A DNA stretch of 53,656 nucleotides, from the NCBI GenBank assembly GCA_000747625.2, contig JQDQ01000168.1, positions 1-53,656 on the forward strand. The letters run 5' to 3'. The stretch comes from Smithella sp. SCADC. GTDB lineage: Bacteria > Desulfobacterota > Syntrophia > Syntrophales > Smithellaceae. Of this stretch, positions 1-6,789 are shown piece by piece. Every line of letters begins with the position of its first letter. Position 1 is the first letter of the stretch. Position numbers and translations under genes: made by a program. Below the pieces are notes generated by a model. That model searched no databases, was not told the DNA's origin, and was given only the letters and a program-made list of their open reading frames with translations.

Positions 1-311
1 CGTCTCGGGTACATGATCCAGGTGCCATAAATATCCGCCTGCTGCTTTTATCCATTTCCGGAAAAATTTAACAGCCCCGCTTCTTTCCACCACATTAATA
101 TCGCCAATACCAAAGAGATAGCGAAGACGATAGCCATGATGTCATGGACAGTTGCCAATCCTTTCAGTCCGCCGAAGATGGCTCCTAAAAAGTTCAGTTC
201 TTTGAACATCATCCCCAATCCGGTGAGACATAAAAGCAGGCAGGAGATGGCTAGCATCCAGTGTACAAATCTCTCATATGCTGAAGTTACTTTAACCATT
301 TTTTTACTCAT
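1..311 (-). CDS. fdnI: Formate dehydrogenase gamma (cytochrome b) subunit, partial and frameshifted
   Basis: This is the N-terminal part of the membrane cytochrome b that anchors a formate dehydrogenase and passes electrons between heme b and the quinone pool. The start is ATG at 311, preceded by GGGAGGTG and 1 nt after the beta stop. An in-frame GTG at 320 lies inside that ribosome binding site and is unlikely. The first helix carries a His (FVHWMLAISC) and the second begins with a His (HDIMAIVFAISL), as expected for heme ligands. The frame stops at 48-50. Another frame covers positions 54-1 and reads WIKAAGGYLWHLDHVPET, which looks like the normal continuation of this family. A one-base indel between about 55 and 95 would join them, for example in the A5 run at 62-66. 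This is either a sequencing error or a broken gene; the C-terminus lies outside the window. Confidence 0.85.
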
Positions 312-312
312 T

Positions 313-1119
313 TTATGCACCTCCCTGCTTCTTATTGTCTTGATCGTAATGCTCCGGATGGGGTCTGTGCGGCCCGTGGATGAAGTAATGTAACAACGAA
401 CCGCCTACCACACCGCCTGCGGCCAGCAGGCTCAGGGGCTTTAACAAGTTTTTCCACAGACCAATAGACTGCGGCACCTTCGGATCTGTCGGCAGTTCGT
501 CGTAAACTTCCGGCTTGAACTGCAGAACGTAAATAACATGCGTGCCGCCGACAAATTTATCTCCGTAAACGTTGGCGTCGCCGCCCAGTTTTTCAACCTT
601 CGCGTAAGCTTTCTTGATCATCTCGTCTTTCGGGCCGATAGTCAGTGCGCCGGTAATGCAGGATTTAACACAAGCCGGCGGAAGGTTTTCCTGAATGCGG
701 GAATAACACAAATCACATTTGGAAACCTTTTCCGTCTCTTTGTTATAGCGTGGAACATCAAACGGACAGGCCGAAATGCACTCTTTGCAGCCGATGCATT
801 TGTCACGATGAACACCCACCGTCTTGATGTCTGTATAATAAAGAGCGCCGCTGGGGCAGACCTTTACGCAGGAAGCGTCGGTACAGTGCATGCAGCCGTC
901 CTTGCGGAAGATCCACTGGAATTTGCCGTTTGCATCTCTATGTTCCTGAAAGCGCATCAGCGTCCACGTATTCCACTGCAAGTCGGGCGGATTCTGATAA
1001 GTGCCTATTTGTTTTGTCGGCAAACCGGGCAGTTCATTCCACTGCTTGCAGGCGACCTGGCAACCGCGGCAGGCGGTGCACAGGGTTGTATCAATCAATT
1101 TTACAAGTTCGTTTCCCAT
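313..1119 (-). CDS. fdnH: Formate dehydrogenase beta subunit, four [4Fe-4S] clusters
   Basis: This iron-sulfur subunit moves electrons between the catalytic alpha subunit and the cytochrome b gamma subunit. The 268 residues contain four cysteine groups typical of FdnH/FdoH: CTACRGCQVAC near residue 15, CMHCTDASCVKVCP, CIGCKECISACP, and CDLCYSRIQ with a later CVKSC. One hydrophobic helix near residues 228-248 (LLKPLSLLAAGGVVGGSLL) would anchor it to the membrane, with the short HGPHRPHPEH tail on the other side. It has no signal peptide of its own; in this family the alpha-beta pair is exported together through the alpha Tat signal. The gene lies 11 nt downstream of alpha and 1 nt upstream of gamma, so the three form one operon. 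Identification is secure from cysteine spacing and context. Confidence 0.93.
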   Translation of the reverse strand: MGNELVKLIDTTLCTACRGCQVACKQWNELPGLPTKQIGTYQNPPDLQWNTWTLMRFQEHRDANGKFQWIFRKDGCMHCTDASCVKVCPSGALYYTDIKTVGVHRDKCIGCKECISACPFDVPRYNKETEKVSKCDLCYSRIQENLPPACVKSCITGALTIGPKDEMIKKAYAKVEKLGGDANVYGDKFVGGTHVIYVLQFKPEVYDELPTDPKVPQSIGLWKNLLKPLSLLAAGGVVGGSLLHYFIHGPHRPHPEHYDQDNKKQGGA

Positions 1120-1130
1120 AGTTTATTCTC

Positions 1131-4100
1131 CTATAACTTGGTTACGTTGACCATGAACGCCTTGTACTCGGGACAGAAGGTATTCGCGTCACCAACGCTT
1201 GGGGTTAAAAAGTTCGTGCTGTCATCCTTGGTGTCCTTGGGAAAGAGCCAGCCGTAATTGAAGGGCATGCCGACCTGATGCACGGTTTTTCCTTCAATCG
1301 TAAACGGTTTGAGACGCTGGGTCACCATGGCCACACAGGATGTGACTGCCCCGCGAACCGAACTGACCTTAACGTGTTCACCGTTTTTAATTCCTAATTT
1401 CTCAGCCAGTTGGCCGCCGATTTCTATATATTGTTCCGGCTGCGCTTCCAGGAGCCACGCCTGCCAACGGGTTAACGCGCCGGAGCACCAGTGCTCCGTA
1501 CAGGAATACGTTGTGCAGACATACGGGAATTTTTCGCTCGCCCTGGCTATCTTGTCCATGTCACTGTTGAAAATCTCAATAGCCGGATTGATGAGCTGGC
1601 CGGACATTGGATTTTTAGCGAGCGGTCCTTCCAGCGGTTCATAATGTTCCGGGAAGGGACCATCAGCCATATTTTGGCCGAAGAAAGCGCCCAGACCGTC
1701 TCTTTGCATGATGAAGGGATACTTGCCTTTGGCTTTATCCGCCATTGGCGGCCAGGGGCCATCGGGCACATCGCCCACCCATTTATCGCCCTTCCATTCC
1801 AGAATATTGCGTTTGGGATTGTAGGGCTTGCCGTTTAGATCAACGGAGCAACGGTTGTAAAGGATGCGGCGGTTAACCGGCCATACATAAGACCAGTTGG
1901 GATAAAGACCAAGACCTGTCGGATCATCCTTACCGCGCTTGGCCATCTTGTTTTCACCATCCGCGCCGAATTGACCGCAATGGACCCAGTTGCCGGAACA
2001 AGTTGAACCGTCGTCCTGAAGGTTGCCGAAACCCGGCACGCACTGACCTTTTTTGTATAAGATCTTCGTGCCTTTTGCCTTGTCTTCGATAACCGTATCT
2101 TTCAGGAAGCGGCCGTTCATCTGTTTGGCCACTTCCAAAGCATCAAAGTGTCCCTGCTTATCCAGATAGTCCCAGTAAAGATTCAGGATGGGTTCCGTAT
2201 GAACGCCGCCTTCCTTGGCATACAGCTTTTTAACGGCATCCATGATTTTGATCGTAATTTCGCCCACGGGAATGCACTGGTCCGGTCCGTCACAGGCCTT
2301 CTGCTTCCACTGCACCATGCGGCCGGAGTTGGAAATGCTGCCTTCCTTTTCCATGGAGGCGGAGGCGGGCAGCAGAAACACTTCCGTTTTGATATTCTTG
2401 GTATCGACACCGGGACCTCTCCAGAACTGGTAGGTTTCATTGTCGAAAATGTTTTCGCCGATGAGCCAGTCGAGTTTTTCGAGTCCCTTGCGCACCTTGC
2501 CGGTATTGGGCGAACTTACGGCGTTATCCGCGCCAATGCAGAAGAATCCCTTGATCTTGCCCTTGTACATCTGGTCGAACATATGCATCGTGGAATAGTG
2601 TTTCCCGTCGTCTATCTTGGGCAGCCAATTATAGCCGAATTCGTTTTCCTTGGTGGCTTTGTCACCGAAGAATGCTTTCATGAGGCTGTTAAAGAACTTC
2701 GGATAATTCTGGTAGTAGTTTGCTGACTGGGGATCTTTGGATACAGGCGTATATTTTGTTAAATATTTTTCCAGCGTATCGAGCGAAGCTGACGGCTGTT
2801 TCATATAACCGGGCAGGATGTGATACAAAATCGCCTGATCGGTCGAACCCTGAACATTGGGTTCGCCGCGCATGGCGTTGATGCCGCCGCCCGCGATACC
2901 CACATTGCCCAACAGCATCTGGACGAGTGTCATGGCGCGGATGTTCTCTACGCCAACGGTATGCTGCGTCCAGCCCAGGGCGTAGCACTCCGTACCTGCC
3001 TTGTCCGGAACGCCGGTGGAGCTATATATCTCGTAAACCTTGAGGAGATTTTCCTTGGACACGCCGGTAATGCTGGAAACCTTATCGAGCGTGTAGCGGG
3101 AATAGTGCGTTCTCATTAACTGGAACACACAGCGGGGATGTTGAAGTGTCATATCCCGCTGAGGAATGCCGTTGGCATCTTTATCAAAGGCCCATGTATC
3201 CTTGTTGTACTTACGCTTACCGGCATCGTAACCGGAGAAAAGACCGTCTTTAAAATAATAGTCCTTGCTCACGATAAATGAAGCGTGGGTGTAATTGAGG
3301 ACATATTCCTTAAAATATTTTTTCTTCTCAATAATGTAGTTGATCATACCGCCCAGGAAAGGGATGTCCGTGCCGGAACGAAGCGGCACATGGAAATCAC
3401 AGCGGGCGGATGTCCGGGTAAAGCGCGGATCGACATGAATCACCTTGGCTCCTTTTTCCTGGGCCTTCGTGACCCACCTGAAGCCCATGGGGTGATTCTC
3501 CGCCATGTTGCTCCCCATGATGAGGATGACATCAGCATTTTTCATGTCAATATAATGGTTTGTCATGGAACCGCGTCCGAAAGACTCGGCCAAAGCTCCG
3601 ACGGATGGGCTATGGCAAACCCGGGCCTGGTGATCCATATAGACGATGCCCAGAGCGCGCGACATAGCGGTTATCAGCCAGCACTCCTCGTTGTCCACAT
3701 TGGAACTGCCATAATGGCCGATCGCTTCGCAGCGGTTGACCAGTTCGCCCTTGGCATTTGTCTTGATGAAATTCTTGTCGCGGGTGTCCTTGATCAGTCT
3801 GGCCATCCGGGGCAGTGCCCACTCCCAGTCCTTTTCCTCCCATTTGTCACCGCCGGGCCTGCGATAGAGAACCTTGCGCAGGCGGTGTTCGTTGGCCTCC
3901 GTCATCTGAAAGAAACCGGACCCCTTGGCGCAAAGCGCTCCCTCGTTGATCGGATGGTCGGCGTCGCCTTCAATGTTGATGATCTTGTTGGTTGCCTTGT
4001 CCGTGCTACAAACGAGCCCGCAGCCGCAGGAACAGTAACAACAAATCGTCGTTGTCTGTTTGGCGATCTTGACGCGGTTCATCTTGTTCAATTCGTCCGC

Positions 4101-4202
4101 ATAAGCCCGAGTCGGACTGAGATTGAACCCCAGAGACGACAGGGCAACCCCGCCTCCGACAGCCCCGGACACCTTCAAAAAACCTCTTCTGCTGATGTTC
4201 AT
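1131..4202 (-). CDS. fdnG: Formate dehydrogenase alpha subunit, Mo/W-bis-MGD, Tat-exported, Cys form
   Basis: Catalytic subunit of a periplasm-facing formate dehydrogenase (formate to CO2, or the reverse) with a Mo- or W-bis-MGD centre. The 1023 residues begin with a twin-arginine signal (SRRGFLK at 4-10, then a hydrophobic stretch and a likely cleavage after AYA, residues 33-35). The [4Fe-4S] cysteines are C54, C57, C61 and C91. The metal ligand is Cys196 (codon TGC, in ARVCHSPSVGALAESFGRG), the position occupied by selenocysteine in E. coli FdnG. Here the enzyme is a cysteine form and needs no SECIS element. The ribosome binding site AAAGGAG lies upstream of ATG 4202. In syntrophs such enzymes couple quinone chemistry to formate release; that role is inferred. 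Metal choice (Mo or W) cannot be read from the sequence. Confidence 0.95.
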   Translation of the reverse strand: MNISRRGFLKVSGAVGGGVALSSLGFNLSPTRAYADELNKMNRVKIAKQTTTICCYCSCGCGLVCSTDKATNKIINIEGDADHPINEGALCAKGSGFFQMTEANEHRLRKVLYRRPGGDKWEEKDWEWALPRMARLIKDTRDKNFIKTNAKGELVNRCEAIGHYGSSNVDNEECWLITAMSRALGIVYMDHQARVCHSPSVGALAESFGRGSMTNHYIDMKNADVILIMGSNMAENHPMGFRWVTKAQEKGAKVIHVDPRFTRTSARCDFHVPLRSGTDIPFLGGMINYIIEKKKYFKEYVLNYTHASFIVSKDYYFKDGLFSGYDAGKRKYNKDTWAFDKDANGIPQRDMTLQHPRCVFQLMRTHYSRYTLDKVSSITGVSKENLLKVYEIYSSTGVPDKAGTECYALGWTQHTVGVENIRAMTLVQMLLGNVGIAGGGINAMRGEPNVQGSTDQAILYHILPGYMKQPSASLDTLEKYLTKYTPVSKDPQSANYYQNYPKFFNSLMKAFFGDKATKENEFGYNWLPKIDDGKHYSTMHMFDQMYKGKIKGFFCIGADNAVSSPNTGKVRKGLEKLDWLIGENIFDNETYQFWRGPGVDTKNIKTEVFLLPASASMEKEGSISNSGRMVQWKQKACDGPDQCIPVGEITIKIMDAVKKLYAKEGGVHTEPILNLYWDYLDKQGHFDALEVAKQMNGRFLKDTVIEDKAKGTKILYKKGQCVPGFGNLQDDGSTCSGNWVHCGQFGADGENKMAKRGKDDPTGLGLYPNWSYVWPVNRRILYNRCSVDLNGKPYNPKRNILEWKGDKWVGDVPDGPWPPMADKAKGKYPFIMQRDGLGAFFGQNMADGPFPEHYEPLEGPLAKNPMSGQLINPAIEIFNSDMDKIARASEKFPYVCTTYSCTEHWCSGALTRWQAWLLEAQPEQYIEIGGQLAEKLGIKNGEHVKVSSVRGAVTSCVAMVTQRLKPFTIEGKTVHQVGMPFNYGWLFPKDTKDDSTNFLTPSVGDANTFCPEYKAFMVNVTKL

Positions 4203-4249
4203 GAACTTCTTCTCCTTTCCCGAAATTTAAAAATCTCCATTTAAGAGCG

Positions 4250-4491
4250 CATCTTCCCAAAACTTGAAAAGATGCTGTTACAGCTAAACTTAGCTATTGC
4301 TGCCGGCGATCACGACCGGCGCAAGTTGCGTGTTCAGAAAATTATGAAGAATGCGGGTTTGGATTTTGACAACCAAACACGGCCTCCTTCCTGTTCATTG
4401 CCGCCTTTCCGCGGCAGAACATGCTGGAAGCTAGTTGGTCTGCGGGAGGAAAGAAGCGGCAGGACTATCCGTTCGGAACCTTACAGGTTCC
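4250..4491 (-). promoter_or_regulatory. Structured 5' leader of the formate dehydrogenase operon, possible Moco/Tuco riboswitch
   Basis: The stretch between the alpha start and 4491 is rich in short hairpins and has no convincing gene. Stems seen are GGAACCT/AGGTTCC (4475-4491), an 11-bp stem with a two-base bulge and a GGAAAG loop (4392-4421), GCCGG/CCGGC (4302-4320), AGCTAA/TTAGCT (4282-4295) and CATCTT/AAGATG (4250-4274). GGAAGGAGG follows the second stem on the transcribed strand. Molybdenum/tungsten cofactor riboswitches are known upstream of such operons and are large multi-stem RNAs with GGAAAG-type loops. The match to that class is my inference from size, position and loop; I could not align it to a covariance model. 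Plain transcript-stabilising structure is the alternative. Confidence 0.4.
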
Positions 4492-4848
4492 TTAACGATA
4501 GATCATGTGCGATAGTTTTTAAATAAAGCTGACATTGCCTTTCCCTTTTTTTATCTATATCAATTGCGGGATACCGTGACCGAAAGTCATATAAAAGTCA
4601 ATATGTTATATAAAGCATAAATACAAAAAAGACATCAGCGTTTAATTTTTTATCAATGATAATAATAAGATAAATGGTATCGCGTTCGTTGGATAGGGGA
4701 TAGTGATTATATCTTAAAGATATACGAATTATTCCTAATATTTATTTATGTTTTTTTTGATAATAATGTTAAAATAACAAAAAATTAAAGGTCACGTACC
4801 TGATGTTATATTTTAAACCTCTAATAAAATCATACAAAGGAGGATGTC
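4492..4848. other. AT-rich divergent intergenic region
   Basis: This very AT-rich stretch separates the minus-strand formate dehydrogenase operon from the plus-strand molbindin gene and must hold both promoters. I see no gene and no strong sigma-70 promoter that can be assigned with confidence. AAAGGAGG just before 4849 is the molbindin ribosome binding site. A ModE-like operator was looked for and not convincingly found. Confidence 0.5.
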
Positions 4849-5058
4849 ATGAAGTACGGTGCAAGAAATCAAATTGTCGGGAAAGTGGAAAGCATTAAGA
4901 AAGGCGCGGTCATGTGCGAGGTTAAAGTAAAAACCGCGGGCGGCGATTTTATGGAATCGGTCATGACAACGAACTCGCTGAAAGAACTGGGCATTAAGAA
5001 AGGCGATAAGGTTAAAGTTGTGGTCAAAGCGGTAAATGTTTTGCTGGTCAAAGAATAG
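4849..5058 (+). CDS. Molbindin (single TOBE/Mop domain molybdate- or tungstate-binding protein)
   Basis: A 69-residue protein made of one TOBE/Mop domain, starting MKYGARNQIVGKVESIKKG and ending in KGDKVKVVVKAVNVLLVKE. Molbindins of this size assemble into hexamers that bind molybdate or tungstate and buffer the oxyanion in the cytoplasm. The characteristic features are the opening ARNQ-GKV strand, the central VMTTNSLKELGIKKGD segment and the closing VKA-(S/N)-VLL strand. It follows a strong AGGAGG ribosome binding site and reads away from the formate dehydrogenase operon, which needs a Mo/W cofactor, so the two are functionally linked. It is followed by a probable terminator. Molybdate versus tungstate preference is not visible. 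Confidence 0.9.
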   Translation: MKYGARNQIVGKVESIKKGAVMCEVKVKTAGGDFMESVMTTNSLKELGIKKGDKVKVVVKAVNVLLVKE

Positions 5059-5067
5059 TAAAAATTT

Positions 5068-5105
5068 AAGAGGCACCTTTCTTAGCGAATGGCGGCTCTT
5101 TTTTT
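5068..5105 (+). terminator. Probable rho-independent terminator after the molbindin gene
   Basis: AAGAGGCACC pairs imperfectly with GGCGGCTCTT (two mismatches) and is followed by an uninterrupted T run. It sits 9 nt after the molbindin stop codon. Confidence 0.6.
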
Positions 5106-5148
5106 GCAATTCTTTTAAAAGGGAAGGAAAATACCTTCCCCGGAGAAT

Positions 5149-5466
5149 CTAGCAACTGCAACATGATCCGCAATTGCCGCCTGTTGCAGGAGCGAGGCTG
5201 GACGTTAATTTAAATCCGGACCCGTGTGGCGTATCCAAAAAATCAACACTGATCGGTTTTGCTTGATTCAATATGTCCTTATCAATAACAAATTTTATTC
5301 CTTTTTCTTCAAACACTTCATCATCGCTGCCCGGATCATCCAGAGCCATTCCCAAAGCGGGACCGGCGCAGCCCATAGACAATGTAATCCGCACAGCGGA
5401 ATCGGTTTTCTTTTCCCTAATGAAGTCTTTAATTACTTCTGACGCCTTTTCTGTAACGGTGAGCAT
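5149..5466 (-). CDS. HesB/IscA-like iron-sulfur assembly family protein
   Basis: This 105-residue protein belongs to the HesB/YadR/YfhF (IscA-like) family: it opens MLTVTEKASEVIKDFI, has the beta-rich core VRITLSMGCAGPALGMALDD, and continues through ISVDFLDTPHGSGFKL. IscA proteins carry or deliver Fe-S clusters using one cysteine near residue 35-40 and a C-terminal CxC pair. Here the first cysteine is in MGCAGPA and the tail is unusually cysteine-rich (NCGSCCSC). The ATG at 5466 follows GAGGAGG. The gene converges with the molbindin gene and is surrounded by Fe-S enzymes, so a role in cluster supply to formate dehydrogenase or MvhD is reasonable but inferred. The extended CGSCCSC tail differs from the classical CGCG ending. 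Confidence 0.85.
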   Translation of the reverse strand: MLTVTEKASEVIKDFIREKKTDSAVRITLSMGCAGPALGMALDDPGSDDEVFEEKGIKFVIDKDILNQAKPISVDFLDTPHGSGFKLTSSLAPATGGNCGSCCSC

Positions 5467-5636
5467 TAAATTTCCTCCTCTTTGAGTGAATATTGTTATT
5501 CACCTTTGCTCGTAACATATCCATGCTTCATCATAAGTCAATCAAATTATTGTTTTTGTATATCTTGCCCAGGAAAAACGCGAATTGACTTGAAAATAAA
5601 ATGAATAATACATCCATATATATTCCTTTTAGTTAT

Positions 5637-5665
5637 TTGACATATTCTTTCATATCATATATAGC
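5637..5665 (+). promoter_or_regulatory. Candidate sigma-70 promoter for the mvhD-like gene
   Basis: TTGACA at 5637-5642 is followed by TATATA at 5658 (15-nt spacer) or TATAGC at 5660 (17-nt spacer). This would start transcription about 35-40 nt upstream of ATG 5707. Confidence 0.45.
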
Positions 5666-5706
5666 TGCCGCGAATCAATGATTATTATCCAATGGAAGGA
5701 GAATAT

Positions 5707-6144
5707 ATGGCTGAAAATATAGCAAGCAAAGAGTGGGAACCGAAAATCGCTGCCATCGTCTGCAACTGGTGTACTTACGCGGGCGCCGATCTGGCGGGCA
5801 TCAGCAGAATTCAGTATCCGCCGAATGTGCGTGTTATCCGCGTTCCCTGCACGGGAAGAATAAATCCTTTTTATATTGTCAAGGCCCTTCAGGAAGGCGC
5901 CGATGGCGTTCTGGTTTCCGGTTGTCATCCGGGTGAATGCCACTATATATCGGGAAATCTGGTTGCGCGCCGCAAGTTTGCGATGCTGAAAAGTTTTCTG
6001 AATTACATCGGCATAGAAGGCGACAGAACCATGTTTACCTGGGTGTCTGCTTCTGAAGGCGATCGTTTTGCCCAGGTCATCAAAGGCGTTACGGCCAAGG
6101 TCAAGGCGCTGGGACCTGCGAGCAAGTTGGTAAAGAAACTTTAG
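5707..6144 (+). CDS. mvhD: MvhD/FlpD-family [2Fe-2S] electron-transfer protein
   Basis: A 145-residue protein of the methyl-viologen-reducing hydrogenase delta subunit family (FlpD/MvhD). In methanogens and syntrophs it carries electrons from a hydrogenase or formate dehydrogenase to the flavin protein HdrA for electron bifurcation. The conserved cysteines are in IVCNWCTYAGAD, RVPCTGRI and SGCHPGECHY. ATG 5707 is chosen because AAGGAG lies 6 nt upstream; an in-frame ATG at 5692 would place that site inside the gene. No hdrA lies beside it, and the next gene is a Fic protein behind a mobile-element patch. Its partner is therefore elsewhere, or it serves a soluble formate dehydrogenase not in this window. 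Family call secure; partner unknown. Confidence 0.92.
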   Translation: MAENIASKEWEPKIAAIVCNWCTYAGADLAGISRIQYPPNVRVIRVPCTGRINPFYIVKALQEGADGVLVSGCHPGECHYISGNLVARRKFAMLKSFLNYIGIEGDRTMFTWVSASEGDRFAQVIKGVTAKVKALGPASKLVKKL

Positions 6145-6186
6145 GAAGAAAACGGTTTACGGCAGGGGAAAAGGGACAGATTTTAT

Positions 6187-6400
6187 CTATTTTATCTTCT
6201 TTCTCAGCCGTCCTTGCCCTCGAGATTCGATACGACGGTTGATTTTTGTTTCTATTTTGTCAATGAACCGATTGCTGTCCGTTAATTGAACTCGCTGCAG
6301 CGATTTGCGTCTCAGTTCCCATTTGCCTTTGGGAATAGAATCTTTCACCCAAGCCTCATAACGCTCCTCGTAACAACGAAAACTAATATTGCATGACCTG
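6187..6400 (-). pseudogene. C-terminal remnant of a REP-associated (Y1/IS200-like) transposase
   Basis: An open stretch on the minus strand ends at TAG 6189-6187. It reads CYEERYEAWVKDSIPKGKW, then a basic tail with LTDSNRFIDKIETKINRRIE and SRGQGRLRKK. The segment RF-(I/V)-(D/E)-x-IE-x-(K/R)-x-x-RRIE followed by G-x-GR-x-RK resembles the C-terminal end of REP-associated tyrosine transposases (Y1_Tnp solo proteins). There is no start codon, and the catalytic HUH and Tyr region is absent. It ends 4 nt before a palindromic repeat of the kind such enzymes mobilise. The assignment is by recognition of the tail only. Confidence 0.5.
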
Positions 6401-6403
6401 ACC

Positions 6404-6534
6404 CTAGTACCTACTTGCAGAGAAACGATGTCATCTCGAAGGAACGGAGTGACTTAGAAATCTGCGAGATCACTAAATAGATTTCTCCCTGCGGTCAAAA
6501 TGACAAATCACGAACTTATGCAAGTAGGTACTAG
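6404..6534. repeat. CTAG-ended palindromic repeat, family 1, copy 1
   Basis: A 131-bp element with terminal inverted repeats: CTAGTACCTACTTGCA at the left and TGCAAGTAGGTACTAG at the right. The core holds GTCATCTCGAAGGAACG, AGAAATCT and AGATTTCTCCC, the same blocks as the copies at 24274 and 53515 but in reverse orientation and diverged. It carries no gene and could fold into one long hairpin. A transposase remnant lies immediately to the left. Confidence 0.85.
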
Positions 6535-6656
6535 GAGGCTGTCTGAGAACTCAAAAAATGATTTCTCGACCACATTATATTGTATTTGTTAACATAATAA
6601 CACACTATATATTGTGGTAATAAATTTGACTTAGCTATTCTCGGACAGCCTCCTAG
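6534..6656. mobile_element. Small inverted-repeat element (MITE-like), CTAG-flanked
   Basis: The left end GGAGGCTGTCTGAGAA (6534-6549) and right end TTCTCGGACAGCCTCC (6638-6653) are inverted repeats matching at 15 of 16 positions. CTAG occurs at both borders (6531-6534 and 6653-6656) and could be a target duplication. The AT-rich core of about 90 bp has no gene. It abuts the preceding palindromic repeat and shares its terminal CTAG. The rest of the 6145-6789 gap holds the transposase remnant and the fic promoter. Confidence 0.7.
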
Positions 6657-6728
6657 GCATCCTCTTCCCTTCATTCTGCGGCGAACTCCGGACGCACTAT
6701 ACACAGTATTTCGGTAACCAAGATTGAC

Positions 6729-6774
6729 TTGACATGAAGCGAAAAAAGAATATAATCGCTTCATAATATGAAGC
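6729..6774 (+). promoter_or_regulatory. Promoter and three-half-site operator of the fic gene
   Basis: TTGACA (6729-6734), a 16-nt spacer and TATAAT (6751-6756) form a strong sigma-70 promoter. ATGAAGCGA (6734-6742) and TCGCTTCAT (6756-6764) are a perfect inverted repeat covering the spacer and the -10 edge. A third half-site ATGAAGC (6768-6774) pairs with the second at 3-nt spacing. This is the layout of a repressor site; the Fic protein itself ends in a helix-turn-helix-like domain and is a candidate autoregulator. Confidence 0.75.
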
Positions 6775-6789
6775 AATAAACGGTGACAA

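Noticed and set aside
538..1257. Long plus-strand open frames opposite the formate dehydrogenase genes
   Set aside because: These are antisense shadows of strongly conserved coding sequence, a common effect of GC-biased codon use, with no ribosome binding sites.
3540..3680. Selenocysteine in the formate dehydrogenase alpha subunit
   Set aside because: The codon at position 196 is TGC (Cys), not TGA, and the frame is open through it, so no selenocysteine is needed.
4272..4526. Possible 84-residue plus-strand gene in the formate dehydrogenase leader
   Set aside because: No ribosome binding site, no family resemblance, and it overlaps the hairpins of the leader, which explain the sequence better.
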